The notes: a model not told the origin generated them from the sequence alone. Counted from the stretch's first letter, positions 45,638-55,068 are shown. The stretch: 64,000 bases of DNA from Candidatus Chloroploca mongolica (GCF_004762035.2 NZ_SIJK02000007.1:1-64000); one strand, 5' to 3'. Translations and numbers: made by a program.

Positions 45638-46846
45638 CTACGTACCGCCCGGCCAGAGGGCGACCAGTTCTTGCCAGAGATAGACAAAAAACTCGGGGAG
45701 GCGGGTGAAGAAGCCGGGATCAAAAACAAAGATCAGCGTCAACCCTACGACAAGGGCCAGAAGGATGGCCAGGATGACAATGGAGCGACGCGATATCATC
45801 CGCGGCATCGCGATCCCACCAAGGGCTGGCGGCGGTTCACTGATTTCAACATAGTGCAAGCGCCGAAACTCGTCCATGATCTCTGGTGTCTCAAGCCCCA
45901 GGTAGCTCAGGTACGAGCGGAACATCTGCAATGCAGCAGGGCCACGCGGCAAGAGCGTGAACTTCTCGTCTTCAATCGCCTGTAGATAGGACATCCGGAT
46001 TTTGAGTTCGTTCTCGATCTGCACCAGGGTCAAATGCCGCCGCTGACGCTCGTGGCGAAGTCGTGCTCCGATGCCCGCGTGCTCATCAAGATCAGGGGCA
46101 AGGATCGTTTTGGATCCACCCGAAGCAGCAGGCGGCATGCGGAGCATCGCCATCTCTTCGGCTTCCGTCATAAAGACCCGATCTTCATCAGGAGGGGTGC
46201 GTTGTGGGCCAGGGGCAACCGGTGGCGTGGCAACTGCGGTTGGACGAACCGAGCCAGTCGCGCCAGCAGGTTGGGCAGGCGTTGGCGCTACCGAAGCCGC
46301 TGGGGAGGTCATCGATGGCTCGGGCTTTGGCAGAGCAACAGACACCGGCTCAACGACCGGCGGCGGGGGTGTCACAACAGAACGAGCAGCCGCACTTGCG
46401 CCACTGCTCATATTGCCAGTCGCGCCTGGCGCTAGAGCCTGGGCAGGCTCAACCGTACCTGGGGTAGCCATACCAACCGAGCGAGTCTTCTTCGGTACGG
46501 CAGCGACACGCGCACGCAACCGTGCCACCAGTTCGGCGGAACGATAGGGTTTGCTCACATAATCAACCGCACCCAACGTAAAGGCGCGAACCACATCCTC
46601 TTCACGCGAAGCAGCACTGAGCACAACCACCTGGGTGCGGCCGGCCAGCCGTTCAAGGACATCCCAGCCAGCCTCGTTCCCCGAACGAACCTCGATCATC
46701 ACCAGATCGGGCTTGTGTTTATGAAAGAGTTGCTCGCCATAGACCAGATCACTGCTGTTGATAACTTCAAAATCAGCAAGTTCAAGCTGGATGCTCAGGC
46801 GCGTCAACAAAGTCACATCATCGTCTATAATCAGAATAGAAGGCAA
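45638..46846 (-). CDS. Receiver domain fused to RodZ-like HTH and a membrane helix
   Basis: A 402-residue fusion. A receiver-like domain (3-110) keeps the acidic DDD cluster and the KPY lysine loop but has Glu52 (LVMIEVRSG) in place of the phospho-acceptor Asp. A 140-residue Pro/Ala/Thr linker leads to a RodZ-like helix-turn-helix (about 258-330: GARLRHERQRRHLTLVQIEN), then one transmembrane helix (about 355-375) and a short tail. RodZ proteins tie MreB to the membrane; here a signalling domain replaces part of that design. I start at TTG 46846 (GAGGAG seven bases upstream); GTG 46885 is the alternative. It is divergent from mnmG. Confidence 0.8.
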   Translation of the reverse strand: MPSILIIDDDVTLLTRLSIQLELADFEVINSSDLVYGEQLFHKHKPDLVMIEVRSGNEAGWDVLERLAGRTQVVVLSAASREEDVVRAFTLGAVDYVSKPYRSAELVARLRARVAAVPKKTRSVGMATPGTVEPAQALAPGATGNMSSGASAAARSVVTPPPPVVEPVSVALPKPEPSMTSPAASVAPTPAQPAGATGSVRPTAVATPPVAPGPQRTPPDEDRVFMTEAEEMAMLRMPPAASGGSKTILAPDLDEHAGIGARLRHERQRRHLTLVQIENELKIRMSYLQAIEDEKFTLLPRGPAALQMFRSYLSYLGLETPEIMDEFRRLHYVEISEPPPALGGIAMPRMISRRSIVILAILLALVVGLTLIFVFDPGFFTRLPEFFVYLWQELVALWPGGT

Positions 46847-46918
46847 GCCATCGCTCCTCGCCGGTTTCAGCAGACGGTGATACACTTATCCGGTCGAGGC
46901 GATTATACCATAGTAACT

Positions 46919-48883
46919 ATGCAACATTTATATGATGTCATTGTCATCGGTGCCGGTCACGCCGGGTGTGAAGCTGCCAATGCAGCGGCACGCCTCGGCT
47001 GCCGTACCCTGCTCCTCACGATTGATCTCGATAAACTGGCCCATATGTCCTGCAATCCAAGCATCGGTGGGCCAGCCAAAGGCCACCTGGTGCGCGAACT
47101 TGATGCGATGGGTGGGCTCATTGCCCGTGTGACCGACCAGACGGCCATCCAGATCCGCCTGCTCAACGAGAGCAAAGGGCCAGCTGTGCAGTCACTGCGT
47201 GCGCAGTGCGACAAGCGGCTCTATGCCCAGGTGATGAAAGAGACGCTTGAGCGCATGCCCGGGCTTGATTTGCGCCAAGCTATGGTCGAGCAGATTATCC
47301 CCCTGATGCCCACTGACCCGACCGATCCCAGAGCAGCACGTTTTACCGTTGTCACCCACACTGGCTGGCAGTACCAGGCACGGGCGCTCGTGCTGACCAC
47401 CGGAACCTTTCTGCGTGGCCGTGCTGTCACGGGCCAGGCGACATGGGGGGCCGGGCGTGCAGGCGAAGCACCGGCCATGGCGCTCGGCAATGATCTCGCC
47501 TCACTCGGCTTTCCGCTGGTACGCCTCAAAACCGGCACCCCTCCACGGATCGATGCCCGCAGCATTGATTTTAGCCAGACCGAGATCCAGCACGGCAGCC
47601 GCGTACCCTACTATTTTGGGCACTATTATGCCGATCTCGAAGCCCCTCCCGCCCCAGCTTACCACGGCGAACCAGCCGCCATCTATCCTGCTGCGCTGCG
47701 TGAAGGGTGGCGCCCCCAACTCCCGTGTTATCAGGTCTATACCGGGGCGGACTTTCATCGCCTGATCCGTGCAAATCTCGACCGTGCGCCGCTCTTTAGC
47801 GGGGTGATCGAAGGCGTTGGCCCGCGCTATTGCCCCAGCATTGAAGACAAGATCGTCCGTTTTGCCGACAAAGAACGTCACGGGTTCTTTCTTGAGCCTG
47901 AAGGCTGGAAGACCCACGAAGTCTATGTGCAGGGGTGCAATACCTCGTTACCCGAAGATGTGCAGTGGGCTATGTTGCGCACTATTCCGGCCCTGCGCAA
48001 GGTAGAGTTGATGCGCATTGGCTATGCAATTGAGTATGATGCCGTGCGTACCGGCGAGGTCGGGGCCGATCTGCAAGCGCGGCGCCTTGCCGGGCTCTTT
48101 CTGGCCGGGCAGATCAATGGTACCACCGGCTACGAAGAAGCGGCTGCGCAGGGGCTGATGGCGGGTGTCAATGCGGCTCGTTTCGTCCAGCAGGCTCCGG
48201 CGCTTATCCTGCGCCGTGACCAGGCCTACATCGGGGTGCTCATTGATGACCTCGTCACCAAAGAGATCCACGAACCCTATCGCATGTTCACGAGTCGTGC
48301 CGAACATCGTCTGTTGTTGCGCCAGGACAACGCCGATCTCCGGCTGAGCCCGCTGGCCCACGAACTGGGGCTGATCGACGCTGCCCGCGCTGCCGCTGTT
48401 GAACGACGACGCGACGACGCCGAAGCCCTCTACACAACGCTCATCGAGCGCCGGATTTTCCCATCTGCTGACACCAATGCCCGACTCACCGCCGCAGGGA
48501 TTGGGGCACTGAACAATCCGGCCAGTGCCGCCGACGTGCTTGCCCGGCCCCATGTCGGCTATCCGCAATTGCGCACTGCGCTGGATCTGCCTGAAGCAGC
48601 ACGGGAGATCGAGCAACTGGTCGAAGTCACATGCAAATATGGGGGCTACATCGAACGGCAACAACGTGAAGTCGAACGGATGCGTAAAATGGAAAGTCGG
48701 CGCATTCCTGACACCTTTGATTACCAAGGGCTCAACGGGCTCCGCAACGAAGCGCGCCAGGTCTTGCTCCGGTTCCGTCCAGCAACGCTTGGGCAGGCGA
48801 GTCGGCTCGCAGGCATCAACCCTTCTGATGTCGCCATTTTGTTCTTTGCCCTGGAACGCCGCAACTCGGGAGGCAGCCTGTAA
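46919..48883 (+). CDS. mnmG: tRNA uridine 5-carboxymethylaminomethyl modification enzyme MnmG (GidA)
   Basis: A 654-residue FAD enzyme that, with MnmE, modifies the wobble uridine of tRNAs. The Rossmann motif VIVIGAGHAGCEAANAAARLG opens the protein. CNPSIGGPAKGHLVRE, the GTFLRG and RLKTGTPPRID blocks, and GLFLAGQINGTTGYEEAAAQG are family hallmarks. ATG 46919 is chosen because the FAD motif begins six residues later. There is no Shine-Dalgarno, and TATACC lies at 46904-46909, which would give an almost leaderless transcript. MnmE is not in the window. Confidence 0.95.
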   Translation: MQHLYDVIVIGAGHAGCEAANAAARLGCRTLLLTIDLDKLAHMSCNPSIGGPAKGHLVRELDAMGGLIARVTDQTAIQIRLLNESKGPAVQSLRAQCDKRLYAQVMKETLERMPGLDLRQAMVEQIIPLMPTDPTDPRAARFTVVTHTGWQYQARALVLTTGTFLRGRAVTGQATWGAGRAGEAPAMALGNDLASLGFPLVRLKTGTPPRIDARSIDFSQTEIQHGSRVPYYFGHYYADLEAPPAPAYHGEPAAIYPAALREGWRPQLPCYQVYTGADFHRLIRANLDRAPLFSGVIEGVGPRYCPSIEDKIVRFADKERHGFFLEPEGWKTHEVYVQGCNTSLPEDVQWAMLRTIPALRKVELMRIGYAIEYDAVRTGEVGADLQARRLAGLFLAGQINGTTGYEEAAAQGLMAGVNAARFVQQAPALILRRDQAYIGVLIDDLVTKEIHEPYRMFTSRAEHRLLLRQDNADLRLSPLAHELGLIDAARAAAVERRRDDAEALYTTLIERRIFPSADTNARLTAAGIGALNNPASAADVLARPHVGYPQLRTALDLPEAAREIEQLVEVTCKYGGYIERQQREVERMRKMESRRIPDTFDYQGLNGLRNEARQVLLRFRPATLGQASRLAGINPSDVAILFFALERRNSGGSL

Positions 48884-48969
48884 CCCGTCGATCTATACTA
48901 AAGGGAAAGGGCAACCTCAAACCCTTCTGTATGGTCGCATCTTCCAGATCCAAGCCAAGGAGCGCTCGT

Positions 48970-49506
48970 ATGCAGAGCCCGAACAGTGTCGCCGGGCAAT
49001 TTCGCACCCTCGAGATGACGGTGCTTATGACACCGGATACGGCAAACTTCTCAGGCAACGTCCACGGTGGGCATCTGCTCAAGCTACTCGATCAAGTTGC
49101 TTTTGCCTGTGCCTCGCGCTACGCAGGATCGTACGTTGTCACGGTGTCAGTTGACCAGGTGGTGTTTCACGAGCGAGTTCATGTTGGGGAACTTGTCACC
49201 TTCATTGCTTCAGTCAATTACACCGGCAAAACGTCGATGGAGATCGGGATTCGGGTTGTTTCAGAAAATATCACCGAGCGTTCCATTCGCCACGTTCTGA
49301 CCTGCTATTTCAACATGGTGTCCGTTGATGAAGAGGGTAACCCACGCCCCATTCCATCGGTGCCAATTGAAAATGCCGAGCAGCGTCGCCGCTGGGCGGC
49401 GGCCAAGCTCCGTCGCGATCTCCGCAAAGAGATCGAAGCACGCAGCCTGGAGATTCGCCAGCACCCCGAAGATATGCTCAGCGAACTGAGCCCTGAGTCA
49501 GCTTGA
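48970..49506 (+). CDS. Acyl-CoA thioesterase (hotdog, YciA/BFIT type)
   Basis: A 178-residue hotdog-fold thioesterase. The core TPDTANFSGNVHGGHLLKLLDQVAFACASRYAG carries the HGG motif and catalytic Asp of the acyl-CoA hydrolase (PF03061) group, with VDQVVFHERVHVGELV and TGKTSMEIGIRV after it. The C-terminal 45 residues form a charged helix. It hydrolyses an acyl-CoA of unknown chain length. ATG 48970 follows AAGGAG by about eight bases. A symmetric terminator lies 30 bp downstream. Confidence 0.88.
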   Translation: MQSPNSVAGQFRTLEMTVLMTPDTANFSGNVHGGHLLKLLDQVAFACASRYAGSYVVTVSVDQVVFHERVHVGELVTFIASVNYTGKTSMEIGIRVVSENITERSIRHVLTCYFNMVSVDEEGNPRPIPSVPIENAEQRRRWAAAKLRRDLRKEIEARSLEIRQHPEDMLSELSPESA

Positions 49507-49534
49507 GTCGTGCTTGCCTGACCGCACCACAACG

Positions 49535-49570
49535 AAAAAAGACGGCAACCTATTGGTTGCCGTCTTTTCT
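49535..49570. terminator. Bidirectional terminator after the thioesterase
   Basis: AAAAAAGACGGCAACC (49535-49550) - TATT - GGTTGCCGTCTTTTCT (49555-49570). The U-runs face both ways between the thioesterase (+) and the tail-tube-like gene (-). Confidence 0.88.
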
Positions 49571-49659
49571 GTGCCGAAGCAGGGCGAAGGCATGCAAAAG
49601 ACCTGCCATCCAAATCCACCGTGATGACAGGTCTCCTCAGTTGTCAGGGGCAGCTCGTC

Positions 49660-50091
49660 CTAATTCATCAGAATATCGTCGCAAATCAACTCGACACTTT
49701 CAATCCGGCGACGCCGATCACCCACAGCACCCCCACTCTCGAGATGCTCGGGCCACGCCCCGTGGAAGCGCCAGCGTGCGCAGGGGCGGCCAAACTCATC
49801 AATCGCAACAATCGAACCATCGTGACGCTCGATATGACCTTCAGCATTCGCATGTTCCCATTCTGGCAGCATGTCATCGAGCGCGATTCCCTCAGCCAGT
49901 ACCACTCGCTCCTCGTGATTGGGAGAGTAGACATCGAAGAGATCAATGGCATCAGGGCCAAAGTAGAACTCGACATGGCGATGCTCAACTTCAAGACCAC
50001 TGCAAGAGCCAAAGACACCCCGTGGAACACCATCAACCTCGACAAGGTAGCGAACATTGGCAAAGGGATTGGGCAACTTTCTGTAAGCCAT
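49660..50091 (-). CDS. Phage-tail/contractile-injection tube-like protein (T4 gp19 family)
   Basis: A 143-residue protein matching the conserved phage tail region family (T4_gp19-like). The opening FANVRYLVEVDGVPRGVFGS and CSGLEVE are followed by a central segment. It closes with GSIVAIDEFGRPCARWRFHG, AWPEHLE and IESVELICDDI, the same order as the family's hallmark. Length is normal for the tube subunit (about 140-150). No sheath, baseplate, spike or lysis gene is nearby, so it is an orphan. GGAGG six bases before ATG 50091 supports this start. It lies downstream of bchE in the same direction, but a hairpin separates them. Confidence 0.75.
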   Translation of the reverse strand: MAYRKLPNPFANVRYLVEVDGVPRGVFGSCSGLEVEHRHVEFYFGPDAIDLFDVYSPNHEERVVLAEGIALDDMLPEWEHANAEGHIERHDGSIVAIDEFGRPCARWRFHGAWPEHLESGGAVGDRRRRIESVELICDDILMN

Positions 50092-50309
50092 GGTTACCTC
50101 CCTCGTAAACGTAGTCCTGTCAACAGATCCTGCAAGACCCTGTCTAACGAACCTCTTCCCGCTGTGAACAATAACGACACATCCCCTGTCCCATGCAGTA
50201 TAACCCCACAGGCGCGGCTGTAGGGTGGTAAGATGCATCCTAACAGTTAAGAGAGCATTACAGGGATGCCAAGGGACGTGAATGAGGAACAGGCAATCAA
50301 CGCCACACA

Positions 50310-50342
50310 GCCCCCACGACCAGCGCAACTGGTCGTGGGGGC
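50310..50342. terminator. Hairpin downstream of bchE
   Basis: Perfect 14-bp arms GCCCCCACGACCAG / CTGGTCGTGGGGGC around CGCAA, 11 bp beyond the bchE stop on the minus strand. There is no clear U-run, so it may terminate or stabilise the bchE mRNA. Confidence 0.65.
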
Positions 50343-50352
50343 CACCAAGAAC

Positions 50353-51987
50353 CTAACATCCAACCTGCTTATTCTCGTCACGCAGAGGGGTATTGAGGGT
50401 ATTCTCTGCCTGGTGACGGAGTTCTTCGGGGTCAAAGCCACGGGGAATAGCCCCACCGAAGGTGATATCGGCCACCAATTCGGGGCGATCTTCCTTCAGC
50501 GTACTCAGCTGCTCCATTGTAAAGACACGCGACTCATCAAAGGCCAGGTCGACCTCCATCTGCGTCCCATTCATATGGACACGTCCGAGGTCATAGAAGC
50601 GCTTGGTGACGGTCGTCTTCATAAAGGCTCGCAGACAACCGAGCATATATTTACGCTTGACGGGATCTTTGATGAAGGGATACTCAAAGAAGGCCTTGCG
50701 CATATAGAACCGGGCATAGTTGCGCAACACACCCTTGAGCACATCTTCGCGATCCATTGCCTCGGGCTTCATGATCGGGGTGACAAAGTTGTACTTGCTA
50801 TAGTCACGCACTTCGACCTTATCACCCAGTTCCTCGAAGAGTTCGGCAAACGGCCACGGCGTATACATATTCCAGTTGGCCATGTCCGGCTTCCAGTCCT
50901 GCGAGAGGCGATAGGTCTCTTCGATGGTTTCGGGCGTTTCGTTCTCCATGCCCATGATGAACTGCGCTTCGGCAACCATCCCATGAGACTGGATCATCTT
51001 GATGGCCCGCTTATTCTGCTCGATCGTCGTCTGCTTGCGGAAGCGGTCAAGGTTCATCTGGGCGGCAGCCTCGGTGCCAAGCGAGATATGCATCAACCCA
51101 GCCTTGCGCCAGAGGGGCAACAGGGCTTCGTCACGCATAATGTCGGTTACACGGGTATTGATCCCCCAGAGCACGGGCAACTTGCGACGCGCCAATTCTT
51201 CACAGAGCGCCGTAAATTTCTTGCGGTTGAGGGTCGGCTCTTCATCGGCAAGGATAAAGAAGCCCACGTTGTAATCACGTACCAGCGTCTCGACCTCATC
51301 GACAAACTTGAGCGGGCTGCGCGAACGATATTTGCGCCAGAACTTCCACTGCGAGCAGAAACGACAAGTAAAGGGACAGCCACGGGCAAAGTTGGGCACG
51401 GCGACCCGTACATTCATCGGAACATAAATGTACTTGTCCCACTCGAGCAGGCTCCAGTCAGGCGTCAGGGTATCAAGATCCGCAATCGGATCACGTGCGG
51501 GCGTCGCCACAACCTTCTCGTTCTCGAGATAGGCAATGCCCTGGATCGTCGCCCGATCTTTGAGATCACTCCCGGCCTCAATGCTCTTGAGCAACTCAAC
51601 AATGATCTCTTCACCCTCACCACGCACGATGTAGTCAATCCACGGTGCCTCAGACAAAACCTGGGCATACATAAAGGTTGGATGGACGCCACCGAGGATG
51701 AGCTTGGTGTTGGGCAACAACTCACGCGCCATCTTCAGGGTTTCTTGGGCCTTGATGATCATTGGGGTGATCGCTGTTGCCAGAATCACGTCAGGCCGGT
51801 TGCGCTCGATGATGACCCGCAATTGATCATTGGGGATGTCGAGCGTCATGGCGTCAATGAAACGAACATTGTCGAATCCGGCCGTCTTAAGCGCGCCTCC
51901 GATGTAGGCGACCCAACTCGGCGGCCAACTGCCCGCGATTTCAGCTCCGCCCGCGTGGTAATTGGGCTGGATCATCATGATCCGCAT
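50353..51987 (-). CDS. bchE: Anaerobic Mg-protoporphyrin IX monomethyl ester oxidative cyclase
   Basis: A 544-residue B12-binding radical SAM enzyme that forms the isocyclic E ring of (bacterio)chlorophyll without O2. The start MIQPNYHAGGAEIAGSWPPSW is close to proteobacterial BchE as I remember it. The cobalamin-type domain covers residues 1-150. The radical SAM cluster is CX3CX2C in NFARGCPFTCRFCSQWKFW (C204, C208, C211), followed by FFILADEEPTLNRKKF and ANWNMYTPWPFAELF. ATG 51987 has AGGGAGA six bases upstream. bchJ lies directly upstream. This is the strongest sign that the organism is a phototroph. Confidence 0.9.
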   Translation of the reverse strand: MRIMMIQPNYHAGGAEIAGSWPPSWVAYIGGALKTAGFDNVRFIDAMTLDIPNDQLRVIIERNRPDVILATAITPMIIKAQETLKMARELLPNTKLILGGVHPTFMYAQVLSEAPWIDYIVRGEGEEIIVELLKSIEAGSDLKDRATIQGIAYLENEKVVATPARDPIADLDTLTPDWSLLEWDKYIYVPMNVRVAVPNFARGCPFTCRFCSQWKFWRKYRSRSPLKFVDEVETLVRDYNVGFFILADEEPTLNRKKFTALCEELARRKLPVLWGINTRVTDIMRDEALLPLWRKAGLMHISLGTEAAAQMNLDRFRKQTTIEQNKRAIKMIQSHGMVAEAQFIMGMENETPETIEETYRLSQDWKPDMANWNMYTPWPFAELFEELGDKVEVRDYSKYNFVTPIMKPEAMDREDVLKGVLRNYARFYMRKAFFEYPFIKDPVKRKYMLGCLRAFMKTTVTKRFYDLGRVHMNGTQMEVDLAFDESRVFTMEQLSTLKEDRPELVADITFGGAIPRGFDPEELRHQAENTLNTPLRDENKQVGC

Positions 51988-52096
51988 AGCGGTCTCCCTT
52001 GTTGATGGGGCCGTGATGGCCCTGCGACTGACAACAGACTCTGTACTACAAAAACCTACGAGAACGGAGGCCAGTGCCTCCGGCGAACGCCCCTTG

Positions 52097-52708
52097 TCAG
52101 GGGATGGTCACCTCGAACGTACACGCATCAGCGCCCATCGCGCCACATGCCGTTTCACGAACCATGAGTTGCGGGTTGATCAAGGGACGCAAGAGAGTTT
52201 GAAAACAGTGGGTGTAGTAGTGGCACAACGGCGCATCAGTTGCCATCCCACGACACTCGGGGCTGTCGGCCAGACAAATGGTGGCCCCTCGCCGCCCCAC
52301 GTCGTAGCTGAAACGGCCGCTGCCAGCAAAGGTCCAGGCATGACCAGCGATCGCCTTCAAAAAGATGCGCAAACCGAGTGAAGCGGGCAACCATGGTAAA
52401 AGGATCCGGATCGGTGCAGGAATACGGTTGGCGAGCAAATAGTCGGCAGTGCGTTCGCCTGAACGGGCCAGCACCTTGCCGGTCGCCTCAAAACCGAGAT
52501 CGGTGCGCAAGGCGTTGATCAGCGCCATAAACACTTGCTCATCAACCATGTCGGTCGGCAATTGCTCGTTCAACGCGCTGTGCCCAATCCGCTCCAGGAT
52601 CGCCCGGGCAGCCTCGGCACCATACAACTCGTTGAGCGCCCCCACCGTCTGGATAATCGAGTTAGGGCCAATGCGCACAACACCTGCCGGCGCGTGTGTT
52701 GTATGCAT
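52097..52708 (-). CDS. bchJ: V4R-domain bacteriochlorophyll biosynthesis protein BchJ
   Basis: A 203-residue protein ending in a V4R (4-vinyl reductase-like) domain: CLADSPECRG, CHYYTHCFQTLLRPLINPQL and ACGAMGADACTFEV with conserved cysteines that may bind metal. BchJ was named a 4-vinyl reductase; in green bacteria a role in substrate handling early in the pathway has been proposed instead. The ATG at 52708 has AAAGG eight bases upstream; ATG 52726 lacks a Shine-Dalgarno. It precedes bchE by 109 bp, as in other bch loci, and is divergent from hoxE. Confidence 0.82.
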   Translation of the reverse strand: MHTTHAPAGVVRIGPNSIIQTVGALNELYGAEAARAILERIGHSALNEQLPTDMVDEQVFMALINALRTDLGFEATGKVLARSGERTADYLLANRIPAPIRILLPWLPASLGLRIFLKAIAGHAWTFAGSGRFSYDVGRRGATICLADSPECRGMATDAPLCHYYTHCFQTLLRPLINPQLMVRETACGAMGADACTFEVTIP

Positions 52709-52904
52709 AACAGAACCTTTCACCATGAAAACAATCCCATGACATTTCATATCATGACAGCCCGCGAAAAGTCTACCACGCGGGCTCGGGTCGAAGGGTA
52801 ATGATCGCTCAACACTACGTAAGGTTTTCTTCTCTGATTAGGATGAGCCGGGATGCTACCATGAGACAATATGAGCGTCATAGTTGACGAGATAGGGACT
52901 GCGT

Positions 52905-53414
52905 ATGTCTACTGCCTCTCCCCCAAGGTCACCCGCTGACCAGGCGAATGACAAACGCCTCAAGATCCTTGAGGCGACGATGAAACGCCACCAGTACCGC
53001 GCCGATGCGTTAATCGAGGTCTTGCATAAAGCGCAAGAGTTGTATGGGCATCTGACCGAAGATCGGTTACTCGAGATTGCCCATAGCCTACACCTTCCGC
53101 CCAGTCGTGTTTATGGGGTGGCGACGTTTTATCATTTCTTTAGCCTGACCCCTCAGGGCGAGCACAGTTGTACGGTCTGCCTTGGGACAGCCTGTTATGT
53201 CAAAGGGGCGATGGAACTGCTCGCGACGCTCGAAACCGAGAGTGGCCTGCGGGCCGGGTCAACCTCTGCCGATGGCAAGCTTTCACTGTTGACTGCTCGC
53301 TGCCTCGGGGCGTGCGGCATTGCGCCTGCGGTGATCGTGGATGGCAATGTGGCCGGTCATGCCGATCCCGAAGTGATGCGAGCACGGGTGCGTGCGTTGC
53401 TCGATGAGGATTGA
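52905..53414 (+). CDS. hoxE: Bidirectional hydrogenase diaphorase subunit HoxE
   Basis: A 169-residue NuoE-like thioredoxin-fold subunit. The [2Fe-2S] cysteines appear as [14 protein letters not shown] and later CLGACGIAP; the helical N-terminal half ([32 protein letters not shown]) matches NuoE/HoxE. It carries electrons within the diaphorase module of the NAD-linked [NiFe]-hydrogenase. It is the first gene of hoxEFUYH. The ATG at 52905 follows AGGGA. The 196-bp region back to bchJ should hold both divergent promoters, but no clear consensus pair is visible. Confidence 0.9.
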   Translation: MSTASPPRSPADQANDKRLKILEATMKRHQYRADALIEVLHKAQELYGHLTEDRLLEIAHSLHLPPSRVYGVATFYHFFSLTPQGEHSCTVCLGTACYVKGAMELLATLETESGLRAGSTSADGKLSLLTARCLGACGIAPAVIVDGNVAGHADPEVMRARVRALLDED

Positions 53415-53422
53415 GGGGTGTG

Positions 53423-55039
53423 ATGGAATTTCAGGATCTTCAGATCATGGCCGAGCAGGAGCGAAGCCGCCGCAAGGCGATTCGGATCCACTGCTGTACC
53501 TCCTCGGGATGCCAGGCTTCGGGTGCGCTTGAACTCTTTCATCAGTTGCAAGCGGCGGTTGAGGCGGCAGGACAGAACGAGCGGGTTGACATCGTTGGCG
53601 TCGGGTGTATGGGCTTTTGCGGCCAGGGACCGATGGTGAGTGTTGAAGCTGATGGGGTGCTCTTTGAACATGTGCGCCCTGAACAGGCCCCCGAAATTAT
53701 TGCTTCACTTGATGGCGGCCCATGCAACGTCAAACAGGGCGACCACGCCCATCCGTTTTTTAGCCGTCAATTGCATATTGTGCGGCGTAATGGCGGCGTG
53801 ATCGATCCCGAACGGATCGAGGAGTATATTGCGGTCGGTGGCTATCAGGCGCTCTATCATGTGCTCCACGAGATGAGCCCGGCTGAGGTGATTGATGCGA
53901 TCACCCGCAGTGGTCTGCGCGGGCGAGGCGGGGCCGGCTATCCGACGGGCCTGAAATGGGCAACGGTCGCCAAGAGTCCCGGTGAACGCAAATTTGTCAT
54001 CTGCAATGGCGATGAGGGCGATCCCGGGGCTTTTATGGATCGCAGTATTCTCGAAAGCGATCCGCATCTTATCCTTGAAGGGATGAGCATTGCGGCCTAT
54101 GCGGTCGGGGCCGATCAGGGCTACCTCTATGTGCGCGGTGAGTATCCGCTCGCGATTGCGCGCCTGCAGAAGGCCATTGCCCAGGCCAGAAAACATGATC
54201 TGCTCGGGAGCCAGATCTTTGATACGAGTTTCAACTTCCGGGTTGATATTCGGGTCGGGGCCGGCGCGTTTGTCTGTGGCGAAGAGACGGCCCTGATCGC
54301 GAGTATCGAAGGTCGCCGCGGCCAACCCCGACCCCGGCCTCCTTATCCCGCTGAACACGGCCTCTGGGGCTATCCCACGCTGATCAATAATGTCGAGACT
54401 TTTGGCAATATTGCGCCGATTATCACCAATGGCGCCGACTGGTACGCCGGCATTGGCACGGAACGCAGCAAAGGCACCAAGGTCTTTGCGCTTACCGGCA
54501 AGGTGCGCAATACCGGCTTGATCGAGGTACCGATGGGGATGACCATCCGCGAAATTGTCGAAGAACTCGGCGGCGGTACCCCCGATGGAACCCCGGTCAA
54601 AGGGGTGCAGACCGGTGGCCCCTCAGGCGGCTGTATTCCCGAAGCCCTCTTTGATACCCCCGTTGATTACGAGTCGCTCGCCGAGGTTGGCTCGATTATG
54701 GGCTCGGGGGGCATGGTGGTGATGGATGCCACCACCAACATGGTGGAAATCGCCCGTTTTTACATGGAATTTTGCATGGACGAGTCATGCGGCAAGTGCA
54801 TTCCCTGTCGCACGGGAACCGTGCAAATGTATCGCCTGCTGAGCAAAATCAGTGCTGGGCAAGCAACGGCAGCCGATCTGGCGACCCTGGAACAACTCTG
54901 CCACCTGCTGCGCGAGACGAGTCTCTGTGGCCTGGGCCAGTCTGCGCCCAATCCCGTGCAGAGTACGCTGCGCTATTTTCGTGAGGAGTATGAACGGCTG
55001 CTCCGCAAACGGGTGAGGATCAATCTCACCAGTCGCTGA
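53423..55039 (+). CDS. hoxF: Bidirectional hydrogenase diaphorase subunit HoxF
   Basis: A 538-residue NuoF-like subunit with the NAD(H) and FMN sites. It opens with a thioredoxin-like [2Fe-2S] region (CCTSSGC, GCMGFCG). The NADH motif [13 protein letters not shown] and FMN motif [15 protein letters not shown] follow. A C-terminal 4Fe-4S binding set [13 protein letters not shown] plus [12 protein letters not shown] closes it. ATG 53423 is preceded by GAGGGG and is 8 bp after hoxE. A 93-bp gap containing a dispersed repeat separates it from hoxU. Confidence 0.93.
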   Translation: MEFQDLQIMAEQERSRRKAIRIHCCTSSGCQASGALELFHQLQAAVEAAGQNERVDIVGVGCMGFCGQGPMVSVEADGVLFEHVRPEQAPEIIASLDGGPCNVKQGDHAHPFFSRQLHIVRRNGGVIDPERIEEYIAVGGYQALYHVLHEMSPAEVIDAITRSGLRGRGGAGYPTGLKWATVAKSPGERKFVICNGDEGDPGAFMDRSILESDPHLILEGMSIAAYAVGADQGYLYVRGEYPLAIARLQKAIAQARKHDLLGSQIFDTSFNFRVDIRVGAGAFVCGEETALIASIEGRRGQPRPRPPYPAEHGLWGYPTLINNVETFGNIAPIITNGADWYAGIGTERSKGTKVFALTGKVRNTGLIEVPMGMTIREIVEELGGGTPDGTPVKGVQTGGPSGGCIPEALFDTPVDYESLAEVGSIMGSGGMVVMDATTNMVEIARFYMEFCMDESCGKCIPCRTGTVQMYRLLSKISAGQATAADLATLEQLCHLLRETSLCGLGQSAPNPVQSTLRYFREEYERLLRKRVRINLTSR

Positions 55040-55068
55040 GGAGTGTGTGAAGTAAGTTTTTTGATGAT

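Noticed and set aside
50266-52005. 579-codon plus-strand open frame
   Set aside because: Antisense shadow of bchE, whose motifs are unambiguous on the minus strand.
52751-52904. Cobalamin riboswitch near the B12-dependent bchE
   Set aside because: The region is short and lacks a visible B12-box-like pattern; it is also on the far side of bchJ.
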